A DNA stretch of 64,000 bases from DASCNA01 sp036011305 (GTDB taxonomy: Bacteria > Verrucomicrobiota > Lentisphaeria > Victivallales > GWF2-38-69): positions 36,870 through 100,869 of the forward strand of contig DASCNA010000041.1 in assembly GCA_036011305.1 (NCBI GenBank). Direction: 5' to 3'. The position numbers were made by a program, and so were the translations under genes. Under the pieces are notes generated by a model. That model saw only the letters and a program-made list of their open reading frames with translations, was not told where the DNA came from and made no database searches. Shown in pieces: positions 18,625 through 27,320 of this stretch (positions within the stretch are counted from its first letter, which is position 1; every line of letters begins with the position of its first letter).

Positions 18625-20837
18625 TATTTCTTTCTTTTCAGGACAAGTAACGTTATATCATCGAATCTTGCACCTCGTTCAAACTTTATAATATCTTTTA
18701 ATACTTCTGCGCTGATGTCTTTTGCTTCTTCATTACAATTTTTACTGATAAGATCGGCTACTCTTGCCTCTCCGTAATCTTCATGCTGAGGGTTCATAGC
18801 CTCTGAAATACCGTCAGTATAGAATACTATTGTATCTCCAACATCTAAGTTTTTTTCTGCTACTTTATAACTGGTAGTCGGATTCAAGCAAATTGCAGGA
18901 TCTCCAAGTATACCGAAAAATGAAATTTTGCCTTTTGAATTAGTTCTAATAATATCATGATGTCCTGCGTTTGAATAAGTCAATTTTCCTGTTTTTATAT
19001 TGTAATACGCTAAATACATGGTTAAAAACATGCATGCTTCATTGTCTTTTGACAGTTCTCTGTTCACTCTGTTTAGGATTCGACCAGGATTATGATACCT
19101 GTCTTTCAGACAGAGACTTTTAATTATTGATTTGGCCATATTCATAAAGAATGCTGAAGAAACACCTTTACCAGAAATATCCGCCAGTACTATAACAATT
19201 GTATTTTTATTGATATAAAAGAAATCATAAAAGTCCCCTGATACAATTCTGGAAGGAACCAGCTTAGCATCTAATTCGAACTCTTTTCTGAGAAACCTTG
19301 ATCTTATTTTGGGCAGAACTGATCTCTGTATTTTTGCAGCAATATTTAATTCAGTTTCAATAGCCTGTCTCTCTTTCGCATCGTTTTTTAGGTCTTCCGT
19401 AAATTCCGTTAATTCTCTTCCGAGAACTTTTATCCCTCTTGACAGCTCAACCAATTCGGTTATCCCTCTTGCTTTGAATTCGCTGTTAAATACCCCTTTT
19501 CCTATTTTTTTTACAACATTTCTTAATTCAATAATTGGAGACAGTACAAGATGCTTGAAAAATGCAACAGATAAAATAATTGCTCCGAATAAAAATAATA
19601 CTGATACACCTATGAACTGAGTAATCTGTTCACTGATAATTTTATTTGTTTTTAAATTCGTTTGAGCAATAGTATCATATAGCTGATCAGCCGGTACTAT
19701 AGTGCCCACTACCCAGTTATTTGTATCAATTTTACAAAAAGCTATTAGGTATTTTTTCTTATTTATATTTATCTCGATAATACCATCGCTTCGGTGTTTT
19801 ATTTCATCTCCTAATTTTACAATCAGTTTATTTTGAGAATCCAAAATTTTAGTATCATAATTATATTTAATATAGTTCTTTTTTATTTTGGAATCTGACA
19901 ACCCAAACGGTTTATATAAATTTTTAGGAAATTCAACAATAGTAGTATCGCCCATCAGCAAAAAAGGTTCCCATGACCTTGTAGCTTTGCTACTGTCAAA
20001 TGATAAATCAGAAGCTAAAACAGTATTAAATAAATTATCAATATTTATATCGATTCCTGAAAAACCATGAAAAGTTCCCATTCTTCCAAAAATAGGATAC
20101 TGTACAGAAATAATTTTATTTTTCCCAAAAATTACAGATTTAGGTTTTGTCCATATTGCTTCATTTTTGAGATCGGGATTTCTTGCATAATAAGAACGAT
20201 ATTTATTGTACTCTTTTGTAAAATATATATTAAACAAAGATTTAGGTGTAGATTGTGTCTCTGAAAGATTAGCAGGAGATTTAATAAAATATTTGTCCTT
20301 TAATACATTTATCCAAACCTGATTATATATTGAGTAAGTACTGTAAATAAGACTTATTAATTTTATGTTATAGCTTAATGCTCTCGCTTCATTTATAACC
20401 ACTTTAGGAACTGTTTTAGCATCTCCCCAGTAACAAAGAATTGTATCATTCTTTTTATTTTGGTCTACAAGATAGCTATTTTCCTTTACAAATTTTAAAG
20501 TCGAACTTTCATTTCTGATTGACTTATGATAATCGCTTGGATTGTACAGATAATAGGTCGACAGTTTCGACATAATTGAAGCTAAATTCTGAGCACTTGA
20601 AAACATGGAACTAAAGTTTTTACCTAATACTTCAGTATTTTCAAAAATTAATGTATATGTTTCCTGCTTTATATTATTTCTATTGGTTGATTCTGCATAA
20701 TGTCCGAGAGAAACTAATGATCTCGTAGAAATTACCCCAAGTAGACATATCAGTAAAATCAATATCACTGATACACCTATAATATAAGCAAAAATCAGAC
20801 GCACTCTTCTTAGTTTAAATTTTAACATATTACGCAC
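18624..20837 (-). CDS. Membrane sensor with HAMP and SpoIIE-type PP2C phosphatase domain
   Basis: A 737-residue signalling protein. Order: membrane segment 1 (about residues 12-36), a large extracytoplasmic sensor region (about 40-400, dCache-like by length and pattern), membrane segment 2 (about 404-425), a HAMP linker (ELRNVVKKIGKGVF onward), a helical stretch with AAKIQRSVLPKI near 500, and a PP2C/SpoIIE phosphatase domain with metal-binding SGDFYDFF, LADISGKGVSSAFFM and DTIVFYTDGISEAMN. Such proteins usually dephosphorylate an anti-sigma-factor antagonist in partner-switching control. No STAS protein or serine kinase gene is adjacent, so the partner is unknown. Confidence 0.9.
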   Translation of the reverse strand: MRNMLKFKLRRVRLIFAYIIGVSVILILLICLLGVISTRSLVSLGHYAESTNRNNIKQETYTLIFENTEVLGKNFSSMFSSAQNLASIMSKLSTYYLYNPSDYHKSIRNESSTLKFVKENSYLVDQNKKNDTILCYWGDAKTVPKVVINEARALSYNIKLISLIYSTYSIYNQVWINVLKDKYFIKSPANLSETQSTPKSLFNIYFTKEYNKYRSYYARNPDLKNEAIWTKPKSVIFGKNKIISVQYPIFGRMGTFHGFSGIDINIDNLFNTVLASDLSFDSSKATRSWEPFLLMGDTTIVEFPKNLYKPFGLSDSKIKKNYIKYNYDTKILDSQNKLIVKLGDEIKHRSDGIIEININKKKYLIAFCKIDTNNWVVGTIVPADQLYDTIAQTNLKTNKIISEQITQFIGVSVLFLFGAIILSVAFFKHLVLSPIIELRNVVKKIGKGVFNSEFKARGITELVELSRGIKVLGRELTEFTEDLKNDAKERQAIETELNIAAKIQRSVLPKIRSRFLRKEFELDAKLVPSRIVSGDFYDFFYINKNTIVIVLADISGKGVSSAFFMNMAKSIIKSLCLKDRYHNPGRILNRVNRELSKDNEACMFLTMYLAYYNIKTGKLTYSNAGHHDIIRTNSKGKISFFGILGDPAICLNPTTSYKVAEKNLDVGDTIVFYTDGISEAMNPQHEDYGEARVADLISKNCNEEAKDISAEVLKDIIKFERGARFDDITLLVLKRKK

Positions 20838-20914
20838 AAAATCAAAATAATTTTAATAAAAAATACCATTAAAAATTATATCATAATATAGAAAAGTTAC
20901 AATTACTCATGAAG

Positions 20915-21787
20915 CTAAATATAATGAATAAGAATATAATTTAATTTGAAATAATATACAGTTATTTCAGGTCCATAAATAATCCATACACACCCTGCAG
21001 CTGAAAGAAAAGGGCCAAATGGAATTTCATGTGTGAGCTTCTTTTTCTTAAATACGATTAATAAAATACCGAATAAAACACCAAGGAATGAAGCAACAAT
21101 AATAACGAAAAACCATACAGCAGGAAACAAACCAAAACACGCTCCCAAAGCCGCCAGAAATTTAACATCTCCCAATCCAAAAGCATCTCGTTTATACACC
21201 ATTTTACCGATAATTGAAATAGCCCAAAATATGCATAAAGATACCAGAAAGCCAAGAAATGAATTTAGAAAACCTGAAAAATGAGTTAATCTGTTGACAG
21301 ATTCAGGAAAAACAGTACCAACACATAATGAAATTATAATAACAGCATAAGTAATCTTATTCGGAATAATTTTAAATTTATAGTCTATCACAAAAGTAAC
21401 AATAAACATAGAAGAAGCTAACAAGTATGGTATTAGCATACTGATAGGATAGTGTAAAGTCATAATTCTTATATAAGAAATAACAAATAAAAAAGCAGTT
21501 ATTAATTCAATAAGAAGATATTGTACAGATATTTTCTCAGAGCATCCGCTGCATTTTCCTCTCAAAACCAGCCAACTGACTACAGGTATATTCTCATACC
21601 ATTTTATCCTTTTCCCACATTTGGGACAGTGAGAAGGTGTAAGAGTCACTGATTCCTTTCTCGGAATTCTCCAGATGCAAACATTTATAAAACTGCCGAC
21701 ACATAAACCAAAAATAAAAATTACCACACACCAAAACGGCATCATTGCTGTATTTTGAATAGTGTTAAAAATATTTAAAAAAGACAT
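20915..21787 (-). CDS. Prepilin peptidase (A24 family)
   Basis: Inner-membrane aspartyl protease that removes the short leader of type IV pilin-like proteins and methylates the new N-terminus. The N-terminal part has GSFINVCIWRIP and a zinc site of two CxxC pairs (CPKCGKR and CSGCSEK) as in bifunctional PilD. The catalytic FGLGDVKFLAALGA (GxGD) lies in the C-terminal half. About seven membrane segments; 290 residues. It is the expected processing enzyme for the two pilin-like proteins at 26.6 and 33.6 kb. Confidence 0.93.
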   Translation of the reverse strand: MSFLNIFNTIQNTAMMPFWCVVIFIFGLCVGSFINVCIWRIPRKESVTLTPSHCPKCGKRIKWYENIPVVSWLVLRGKCSGCSEKISVQYLLIELITAFLFVISYIRIMTLHYPISMLIPYLLASSMFIVTFVIDYKFKIIPNKITYAVIIISLCVGTVFPESVNRLTHFSGFLNSFLGFLVSLCIFWAISIIGKMVYKRDAFGLGDVKFLAALGACFGLFPAVWFFVIIVASFLGVLFGILLIVFKKKKLTHEIPFGPFLSAAGCVWIIYGPEITVYYFKLNYILIHYI

Positions 21788-22026
21788 GTGGAAAACTAGG
21801 GGTTGGGGGTTATGAATTGTTTACTGTTTTTAGCTTTACTTTTCATAGCTCATTCTTTCTTAATTCAAAACACTGTTTAGTTTTTTGAATTCTGTAACTA
21901 AAATTATCGTTCAGCTTGACTATCGTCATGAACTCTGACACAAGCTTTCAATATTAATTTCCGAAATTAAAGTTCTCTATGACAGTCGTGTCTTTCTAAT
22001 TCTACATTCTCCAACATCTATAGTTC

Positions 22027-22872
22027 CTATCCCCTATCCTCTAATTCTGAGAAAAGAGCATTTTTCATAATGTTAACAGGAGGTTCGATACCTGTCCATA
22101 TTTTAAATGATTTTACGCCTTGATATAGAAGCATCAATCTGCCGTCTGAGATCATACACCCTTTCGTTCTGGACTGTAGTAAAAATGGAGTCATACCATA
22201 AATCATATCAAATACTCTCATATTCTCATTAAGCAAATTAACATTCAAAGGCATAATATCATTTTTATTTAGACCTAGACTTGTGGACTGTATTATTATA
22301 GGATTATTATCAAAATGAGATTTTATTAAATTAACATCCTTTAAGCTACAGACTTCCAAGCTTGAATTAGGATAGCTTTTTATTAGTTTTTTTATAAAAT
22401 TTTCTGCTTTGTTGAGAGATCTATTAGCTATAACAATATTTTGTACACCTATGGAAAGAAGATGAGATATGGCAGCTTTAGCTGCACCACCACAACCGAC
22501 GAAGAAAAAATTTTCCTCACTAACTTTAATAGGAAATTCTAAACTTAATGCTTTTTCTAAACCATAACCATCTGTAGAAAAACCAGAAAACTTACCGTCT
22601 TTACTAACTACTACAGTATTAACACTTTCACCCAATATAGCATTTTTATCAATATGATCCAAATACTGTAATACATCAGTTTTGTAAGGAACAGTAACAT
22701 TAAATCCTATATATTTTTCCACTGCTATTTCTAAAAACTTTGACAATTCAGCGCTTTCAACTTTTACAGTAGAATATTCAATATCCAGATCTAATGCCTT
22801 AATAGCCGCATTATGCATTATCGGTGATAATGAATGCGAAATTGGGTTCCCTATAATTGCTAAATTCTTCAT
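22027..22872 (-). CDS. aroE: Shikimate dehydrogenase
   Basis: Reduces 3-dehydroshikimate to shikimate with NADPH in the chorismate pathway. The substrate site IGNPISHSLSPIMHN is at the N-terminus, the catalytic Lys lies in NVTVPYKTDV, and the NADP-binding FVGCGGAAKAAISHLL with ANRSLNKAE follows. 281 residues, normal length. No other aro gene is adjacent. Confidence 0.95.
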   Translation of the reverse strand: MKNLAIIGNPISHSLSPIMHNAAIKALDLDIEYSTVKVESAELSKFLEIAVEKYIGFNVTVPYKTDVLQYLDHIDKNAILGESVNTVVVSKDGKFSGFSTDGYGLEKALSLEFPIKVSEENFFFVGCGGAAKAAISHLLSIGVQNIVIANRSLNKAENFIKKLIKSYPNSSLEVCSLKDVNLIKSHFDNNPIIIQSTSLGLNKNDIMPLNVNLLNENMRVFDMIYGMTPFLLQSRTKGCMISDGRLMLLYQGVKSFKIWTGIEPPVNIMKNALFSELEDRG

Positions 22873-22995
22873 TTTCTAAATACGAATAATAATTAGTTTC
22901 TTAGTACGAATGCTATAACTTTGAACTCTCTTACTAAAATCCAAAATAAAATGAGTAATATTTTATCTACATTAACAATTTATAATTAGTGCAAA

Positions 22996-24150
22996 CTATT
23001 CTCCTTTAAAAAAGCGTTTTGCCTTATCCAAAAATACAGACATCATAGGATGGTTTTTATTTGGATCATCAAGTTCTGCAAATTCGTTCAATTTCTCTTT
23101 CTGAGATTTAGTTAATTTCTGTGGTACTTCTACAAAAATCTTTATATGCTGATCGCCCCTTCTTCCACCTCGTAATGAAGGAATACCTTTTCCTCTCATT
23201 CTGAGAACAGTTCCTGATTGAGTGCCTTCAGGGATTTTTAATTTAGCTTTCCCGGAAATAGTAGGAACTTCAATAATCCCCCCCAAAGCAGCAGTAGTAA
23301 ACTCGATAGGAACTTCACACATCACATCAGATCCGTCTCTATGAAAAACTTCATGACTTCTCACATGAATTACAATAAATAAATCACCTGCTCTTCCGCC
23401 TCCTACACCGCTTTCACCTTCCCCTGCAACACGCAACCTAGAACCTGTATCAACTCCCGGTGGAATATGAACCTGAATAGTTTTCTGAGTTCTTACTCTG
23501 CCTTCACCACTGCATTTTGGACATGGTTTTTCGATTATCTGTCCTGTACCTCTACAGGAAGGACATCCCTGTCGCATACTTAGAAATCCATGATTTGTAG
23601 AAACATAACCGCTTCCTCCGCACCTGGAACAGGTAACTTTTCCACTTCCGGCTTTGCACCCATTACCACTGCATGAAGAACAGGTCTGCAATCTTGCAAA
23701 CGATATTTTTTTATCGCCACCGTATACTGCATCTTCAAAATCAATTTCAAGATCATATCTTAAATCAGATCCATCTTGAACAGAAGATCTTGTCTGACTG
23801 CCTCTGCCTCCCATTCCTCCGCCGAAGAATTCTTCAAAAATAGAACCTCCTGAACCACCAAAAACAGAACTGAATATATCGAACGGATCATGAAAACCAC
23901 CGGTTCCTGCTCCACCTCTGCCGGATCGTGTAAATGCATCATGACCGAATTGATCATACTGTGAACGCTTACTTGTATCACTCAAAACCTCATAAGCCTG
24001 TGATATTTCCTTAAACTTATCTTCAGCACTTTTATCACCTGGGTTTTTGTCAGGATGATATTTAATTGCCAGTTTTCTATATGATTTTTTTATCTCAGTT
24101 ATTGTTGCAGATTTAGCAACACCAAGAGTATCGTAATAATCATTAGCCAT
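22996..24150 (-). CDS. dnaJ: Chaperone protein DnaJ
   Basis: Hsp40 co-chaperone of DnaK. J domain at residues 1-70 with the HPD motif (KYHPDKNPG), a Gly/Phe-rich linker, four zinc CxxCxGxG repeats (CSSCSGNG, CSRCGGSG, CPSCRGTG, CPKCSGEG) and the C-terminal substrate domains. I place the start at the ATG at 24150 (MANDYYDTLG), 10 bases after GGAG; the frame is open three codons further to a TTG. grpE lies 20 bp upstream on the same strand, forming a grpE-dnaJ operon. dnaK is not in the window. Confidence 0.96.
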   Translation of the reverse strand: MANDYYDTLGVAKSATITEIKKSYRKLAIKYHPDKNPGDKSAEDKFKEISQAYEVLSDTSKRSQYDQFGHDAFTRSGRGGAGTGGFHDPFDIFSSVFGGSGGSIFEEFFGGGMGGRGSQTRSSVQDGSDLRYDLEIDFEDAVYGGDKKISFARLQTCSSCSGNGCKAGSGKVTCSRCGGSGYVSTNHGFLSMRQGCPSCRGTGQIIEKPCPKCSGEGRVRTQKTIQVHIPPGVDTGSRLRVAGEGESGVGGGRAGDLFIVIHVRSHEVFHRDGSDVMCEVPIEFTTAALGGIIEVPTISGKAKLKIPEGTQSGTVLRMRGKGIPSLRGGRRGDQHIKIFVEVPQKLTKSQKEKLNEFAELDDPNKNHPMMSVFLDKAKRFFKGE

Positions 24151-24170
24151 TATTTTCAATCTCCATATAT

Positions 24171-24788
24171 TTATTCAGAATCTTCTTCATTACCGGAACT
24201 TACCACTACAGTAGCAGGTCTTAACAGTCTTTCACCATATTTATATCCTGTTCTCCACTGCTTCGATACTACATCTTTATCAAAATCTTCAGAAGGTTCA
24301 TTTGCTATTGCTTCATGCAGATTCGGATCAAAGGTTTCACCTACAGCATTAATCGGTTCGATACCCAGTGATGAAAGAGATTTCTCAAACTCATCCTTAA
24401 TCAGTTTCATACCGTCAAGCAAAGCGTTAAAATTATCTGATTTTTCTGCTGAAGCCAACGCTAATTCAAAATGATCAATAACAGGAAGAACAGCACTTAC
24501 AGTATCAAATTGAGCATTAACTCTTGCATCAGTTTTTTCTCTAACAGAACGCTTTCTAAAATTTTCAAATTCAGCATTAAGTCTTAAAAACTTATCTACT
24601 GAAAGAGTAAGCTTATCTTTCAAATCCTCTACAGAATCTTCAAGTTCTTCAATTTTAATTTCTTCTTCAGTTAACAAATCCTCTTCCTGAGTTTCCAATT
24701 CTTCATCAACAGGTATAGAATCTTCATCTTTATCGATGTCATTAATCTTTATTTCTTTTATTTTTTTATCTTTCTCTGATAAACTCAT
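24171..24788 (-). CDS. grpE: Nucleotide exchange factor GrpE
   Basis: Releases ADP from DnaK. The acidic N-terminal tail (about residues 1-50) is followed by a long helix (LRLNAEFENFRKRSVREK), the head-proximal VLPVIDHFELAL, and the beta-domain with FDPNLHEAI and WRTGYKYGERLLRPATVVVS. 205 residues, typical. First gene of grpE-dnaJ. I looked for a CIRCE operator upstream and found none. Confidence 0.95.
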   Translation of the reverse strand: MSLSEKDKKIKEIKINDIDKDEDSIPVDEELETQEEDLLTEEEIKIEELEDSVEDLKDKLTLSVDKFLRLNAEFENFRKRSVREKTDARVNAQFDTVSAVLPVIDHFELALASAEKSDNFNALLDGMKLIKDEFEKSLSSLGIEPINAVGETFDPNLHEAIANEPSEDFDKDVVSKQWRTGYKYGERLLRPATVVVSSGNEEDSE

Positions 24789-25262
24789 GCTACTTTAAAC
24801 CTCTATATAAAATAATTGTAAATTTTAAAAAACATTCAGTTCTGATTATCTTTTGTATACAGTAAGTGTGAAGGATATTGATAACCTAAAACTAAAAAGT
24901 ATATATTTTTGCAATAAGGCAAACATGTAATAGAATATTATTTTTGAAAATTTCAAAAAATATTGTGATAATCCTTAAGTATTTTCGTCAATAATAGTTT
25001 TTTAATTAGCTTTTTACTTTCAGCTTTGAATACTAAACGTCAAGTATTAATAACAAACGGCCAAAAACTGTGAAAAAGTTTGAATATTTAATAGTTAGAA
25101 GCAATATTGTAAAACTGAGTTGATAGAAAACATAACAATCGTAGAGAACTTCTCTATGATAAAAATAAAATTTAGGAATTGTCTCATTGTTCACACAATA
25201 GCATATATTTTATATATAAGTTTTGTATAATTATTTTTTAAATATTTAAGGAAGGTTCAAAA
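24789..25262. other. Intergenic region between divergent grpE and mtnP
   Basis: 474 bp of AT-rich DNA that must hold both promoters. The only clear structure is a small perfect palindrome at 25142-25156 (TAGAGAA-C-TTCTCTA). No CIRCE element, no RNA gene and no supported reading frame are visible. Confidence 0.5.
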
Positions 25263-26159
25263 ATGAAATTAGGTATTATTGGCGGTAGTGGTCTATATAA
25301 TATTGACAGTATTAAAATTATAGATGAAGTAGCTATAGACACACCTTTTGGGAATCCATCCGGAAATTATATTATCGGCAAGGTGAAAAATACTGATATA
25401 GTTTTTCTACCGAGGCACGGGGACGGTCACACAATATCACCTTCTGAAATTAATCATCGCGCAAACATATTCGGAATGAAGAAGCTTGGAGTTACACATA
25501 TCCTAGCAATATCCGCGGTAGGCAGTTTAAAAGGCGACCTTCCACCGAAAGATGTTGTCCTGATAGATCAATACGTAGATAGAACTAAGCAGATAGAAAA
25601 ACATACTTTTTTCAGAAGCGGCATTGCTGCACATATACCTTTCGGCGACCCTATCTGTAACGACTTCAAGGATTTTGTTTTTAAATTTGCTGAAGAAGCA
25701 ATTGATAAAGAATATTCAGATATTAACTCTCAACTAAAACCTAAAGCTGTTAAAAACGGAACCTATGTTAATATGGAAGGCCCGGCTTTTTCAACTAAAG
25801 CTGAATCTAAGCTTTACAAATCATGGGGCATAGATGTTGTTGGAATGACAAGTCTGGCAGAAGCTAAACTGTCAAGAGAAGCAGAAATATGCTACTGCAC
25901 AGCTGCAATGGTTACAGATTTTGACAGCTGGCATCCCGATCATGACAATGTTACAGTTGATATGGTTATCAATACAATGAAATCAAACATTAAGGTTGCT
26001 AAAGAAATAGTAATAAAAACAGCTAAAAATTTTACTGAATTTAAAACATCCTGTTCATGCAGCTCTGCCTTAAAAAATGCTGTTATGACATCACCTGAAA
26101 AAATACCTGAAAAAATAAAAAATGATCTAAAACCAATTATAGGCAAATATTATAGTTGA
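25263..26159 (+). CDS. mtnP: S-methyl-5'-thioadenosine phosphorylase
   Basis: Phosphorolyses 5'-methylthioadenosine to adenine and 5-methylthioribose 1-phosphate, salvaging products of polyamine or SAM metabolism. PNP/UDP phosphorylase family 2 features: LGIIGGSGLYNI, FLPRHGDGHTISPSEINHRA, ISAVGSLK, VNMEGPAFSTKAES and GMTSLAEAKLSREAEI. The trimeric-enzyme base-specificity stretch reads VTDFDSWH. 298 residues. A strong AAGGAAGG ribosome binding site precedes the ATG. Confidence 0.92.
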   Translation: MKLGIIGGSGLYNIDSIKIIDEVAIDTPFGNPSGNYIIGKVKNTDIVFLPRHGDGHTISPSEINHRANIFGMKKLGVTHILAISAVGSLKGDLPPKDVVLIDQYVDRTKQIEKHTFFRSGIAAHIPFGDPICNDFKDFVFKFAEEAIDKEYSDINSQLKPKAVKNGTYVNMEGPAFSTKAESKLYKSWGIDVVGMTSLAEAKLSREAEICYCTAAMVTDFDSWHPDHDNVTVDMVINTMKSNIKVAKEIVIKTAKNFTEFKTSCSCSSALKNAVMTSPEKIPEKIKNDLKPIIGKYYS

Positions 26160-26502
26160 TGGTTAATTGCTGTTGCATGACAAGTTTCATTCTTGTCATT
26201 CTCTGTTTCAAAACAACCATGTCTCCTTTCAGATCGGATCAACAATGCTAAATGGAAATAAATTATGTTGATTCAGCCCCTGAGTACTTAGTAGTTCATA
26301 ATTCTTAAAAATCATAACTTAACTCATAGAGTTTAACAATAGTTTATAATGTAAATTTGCTACGTTTAAATAACAATAATAGTTATACTTTTATGTATGG
26401 CTTTTATTATATTTTAAAGCCGAAATAATCATATATATAAACAAAGTTATATCTTTAAAACTCAACATCTTATAGATTTCAGCAATAGAGGAGAATAATG
26501 TG

Positions 26503-26522
26503 AATAAAAATGCATTTTTATT
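26503..26522. promoter_or_regulatory. 20-bp perfect palindrome upstream of the pilin-like promoter
   Basis: Positions 26503-26522 read identically on both strands (AATAAAAATG-CATTTTTATT). The site ends 21 bp before the -35 box of the pilin-like gene, a position suited to an activator or another dimeric regulator. The binding role is inference. Confidence 0.45.
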
Positions 26523-26543
26523 ACATTAAATAGTTGTAAACTA

Positions 26544-26572
26544 TTGACAGAACACCCCCTCCTTCATATAAT
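26544..26572 (+). promoter_or_regulatory. Consensus sigma70 promoter of the pilin-like gene
   Basis: TTGACA at 26544-26549 and TATAAT at 26567-26572, both perfect matches, with the ideal 17-bp spacer. Transcription would give a leader of about 70 nt before the AGGAGG ribosome binding site (26634-26639) and ATG at 26648, so very high expression is expected. Confidence 0.85.
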
Positions 26573-26647
26573 TAGAAATACAGTAACAAAAAGTGTTAAA
26601 ATATTAAACTATTTTAATGAATATTAATAAATTAGGAGGGTTACAAA

Positions 26648-27256
26648 ATGAAAGCTAAAAAAGAGAAAGGATTCACACTGATTGAGCTATTGGTTGTTAT
26701 AGCCATTATATCTATCCTCGCAGCAATGTTGCTCCCGGCATTGAATCAGGCACGTAGCAGAGCGCGTTATACACATGATGCAAGTAACCTGAGGCAGATA
26801 GGACAGGCACTACATATATATGCAGCTGATAATTCAAGTGCAAGAGGAGAATACAGGGATGCATTCCCATATCCTCAAGACGCTACTAATGAAACAGCTT
26901 TTGAAGCACTATCACGCGAACTAGGAAGCGCTAATGTTTTACAGTCTCCAGCAGCTTCTAGAGCTGAAAATACTAGTTGGGACACAGCTGATTTGTCAAG
27001 TGAAAACATTAATTATGTTTTGGCCTTCGATACAAATAGAGCAGGTCCATTAAAAGCTACCGATACTGCGGATTCACCAATAGGTAGGGCTGAAGTATAC
27101 GTCTCTGGAGCTGATGCTGCAAATGGCGGTTTTGAAGGAAAAGGTCACGTTCTGTATATTGACGGCAGTGTAAGATCACTTAAAGGTCAAGACTGGATTG
27201 ATATGAATGTATCGCCAAATGCTACTGAAGGTATAACCTGGCTTACAGTTAACTAA
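26648..27256 (+). CDS. Type IV pilin-like / type II secretion pseudopilin protein
   Basis: 202 residues. A short basic leader (MKAKKEKG) precedes the class III signal GFTLIELLVVIAIISILA, with Gly at -1, Phe at +1 and Glu at +5 as prepilin peptidase needs. The helix runs into ALNQARSRARYTHDASNLRQ, followed by a globular domain ending near HVLYIDGSVRSLKGQDW. This layout is that of the PVC-type pilin-like proteins with a C-terminal H-x-DG-like motif. It should be processed by the prepilin peptidase at 20.9 kb. Strong promoter, strong ribosome binding site and own terminator suggest an abundant surface protein. Paralogue at 33.6 kb. Confidence 0.9.
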   Translation: MKAKKEKGFTLIELLVVIAIISILAAMLLPALNQARSRARYTHDASNLRQIGQALHIYAADNSSARGEYRDAFPYPQDATNETAFEALSRELGSANVLQSPAASRAENTSWDTADLSSENINYVLAFDTNRAGPLKATDTADSPIGRAEVYVSGADAANGGFEGKGHVLYIDGSVRSLKGQDWIDMNVSPNATEGITWLTVN

Positions 27257-27270
27257 TAACTAAAAAATAA

Positions 27271-27301
27271 AAGAGAGGATAATTTCCTCTCTTTTTTTTT
27301 T
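27271..27301 (+). terminator. Rho-independent terminator of the pilin-like gene
   Basis: A perfect 9-bp stem (27271-27279 with 27285-27293), 5-nt loop and a run of nine or more T. It ends just before the next gene, so the pilin-like gene is probably transcribed alone. Confidence 0.9.
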
Positions 27302-27320
27302 ATAGTTAATTAAAAACAAC

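Larger units (their letters stand above)
26160..26647. other. Intergenic region upstream of the first pilin-like gene
   Basis: 488 bp. It begins with a hairpin just after mtnP (arms 26177-26184 and 26192-26199, 7-nt loop) that may end mtnP transcription. It ends with a 20-bp palindrome and a consensus promoter for the pilin-like gene, both listed separately. No gene is supported in between. Confidence 0.6.

Noticed and set aside
21813..21881. 22-codon hydrophobic plus-strand frame after the prepilin peptidase gene
   Set aside because: No ribosome binding site and too short to support; the surrounding 239 bp shows only weak inverted repeats.
24789..25262. CIRCE operator upstream of grpE
   Set aside because: I looked for TTAGCACTC-N9-GAGTGCTAA and found no acceptable match; the small palindrome at 25142-25156 is different.
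26500..26529. GAGGAG followed by a nine-codon GTG frame, as a possible leader peptide of the pilin-like gene
   Set aside because: It lies upstream of the consensus promoter, so it would not be on the pilin transcript; the sequence is better explained by the 20-bp palindrome.
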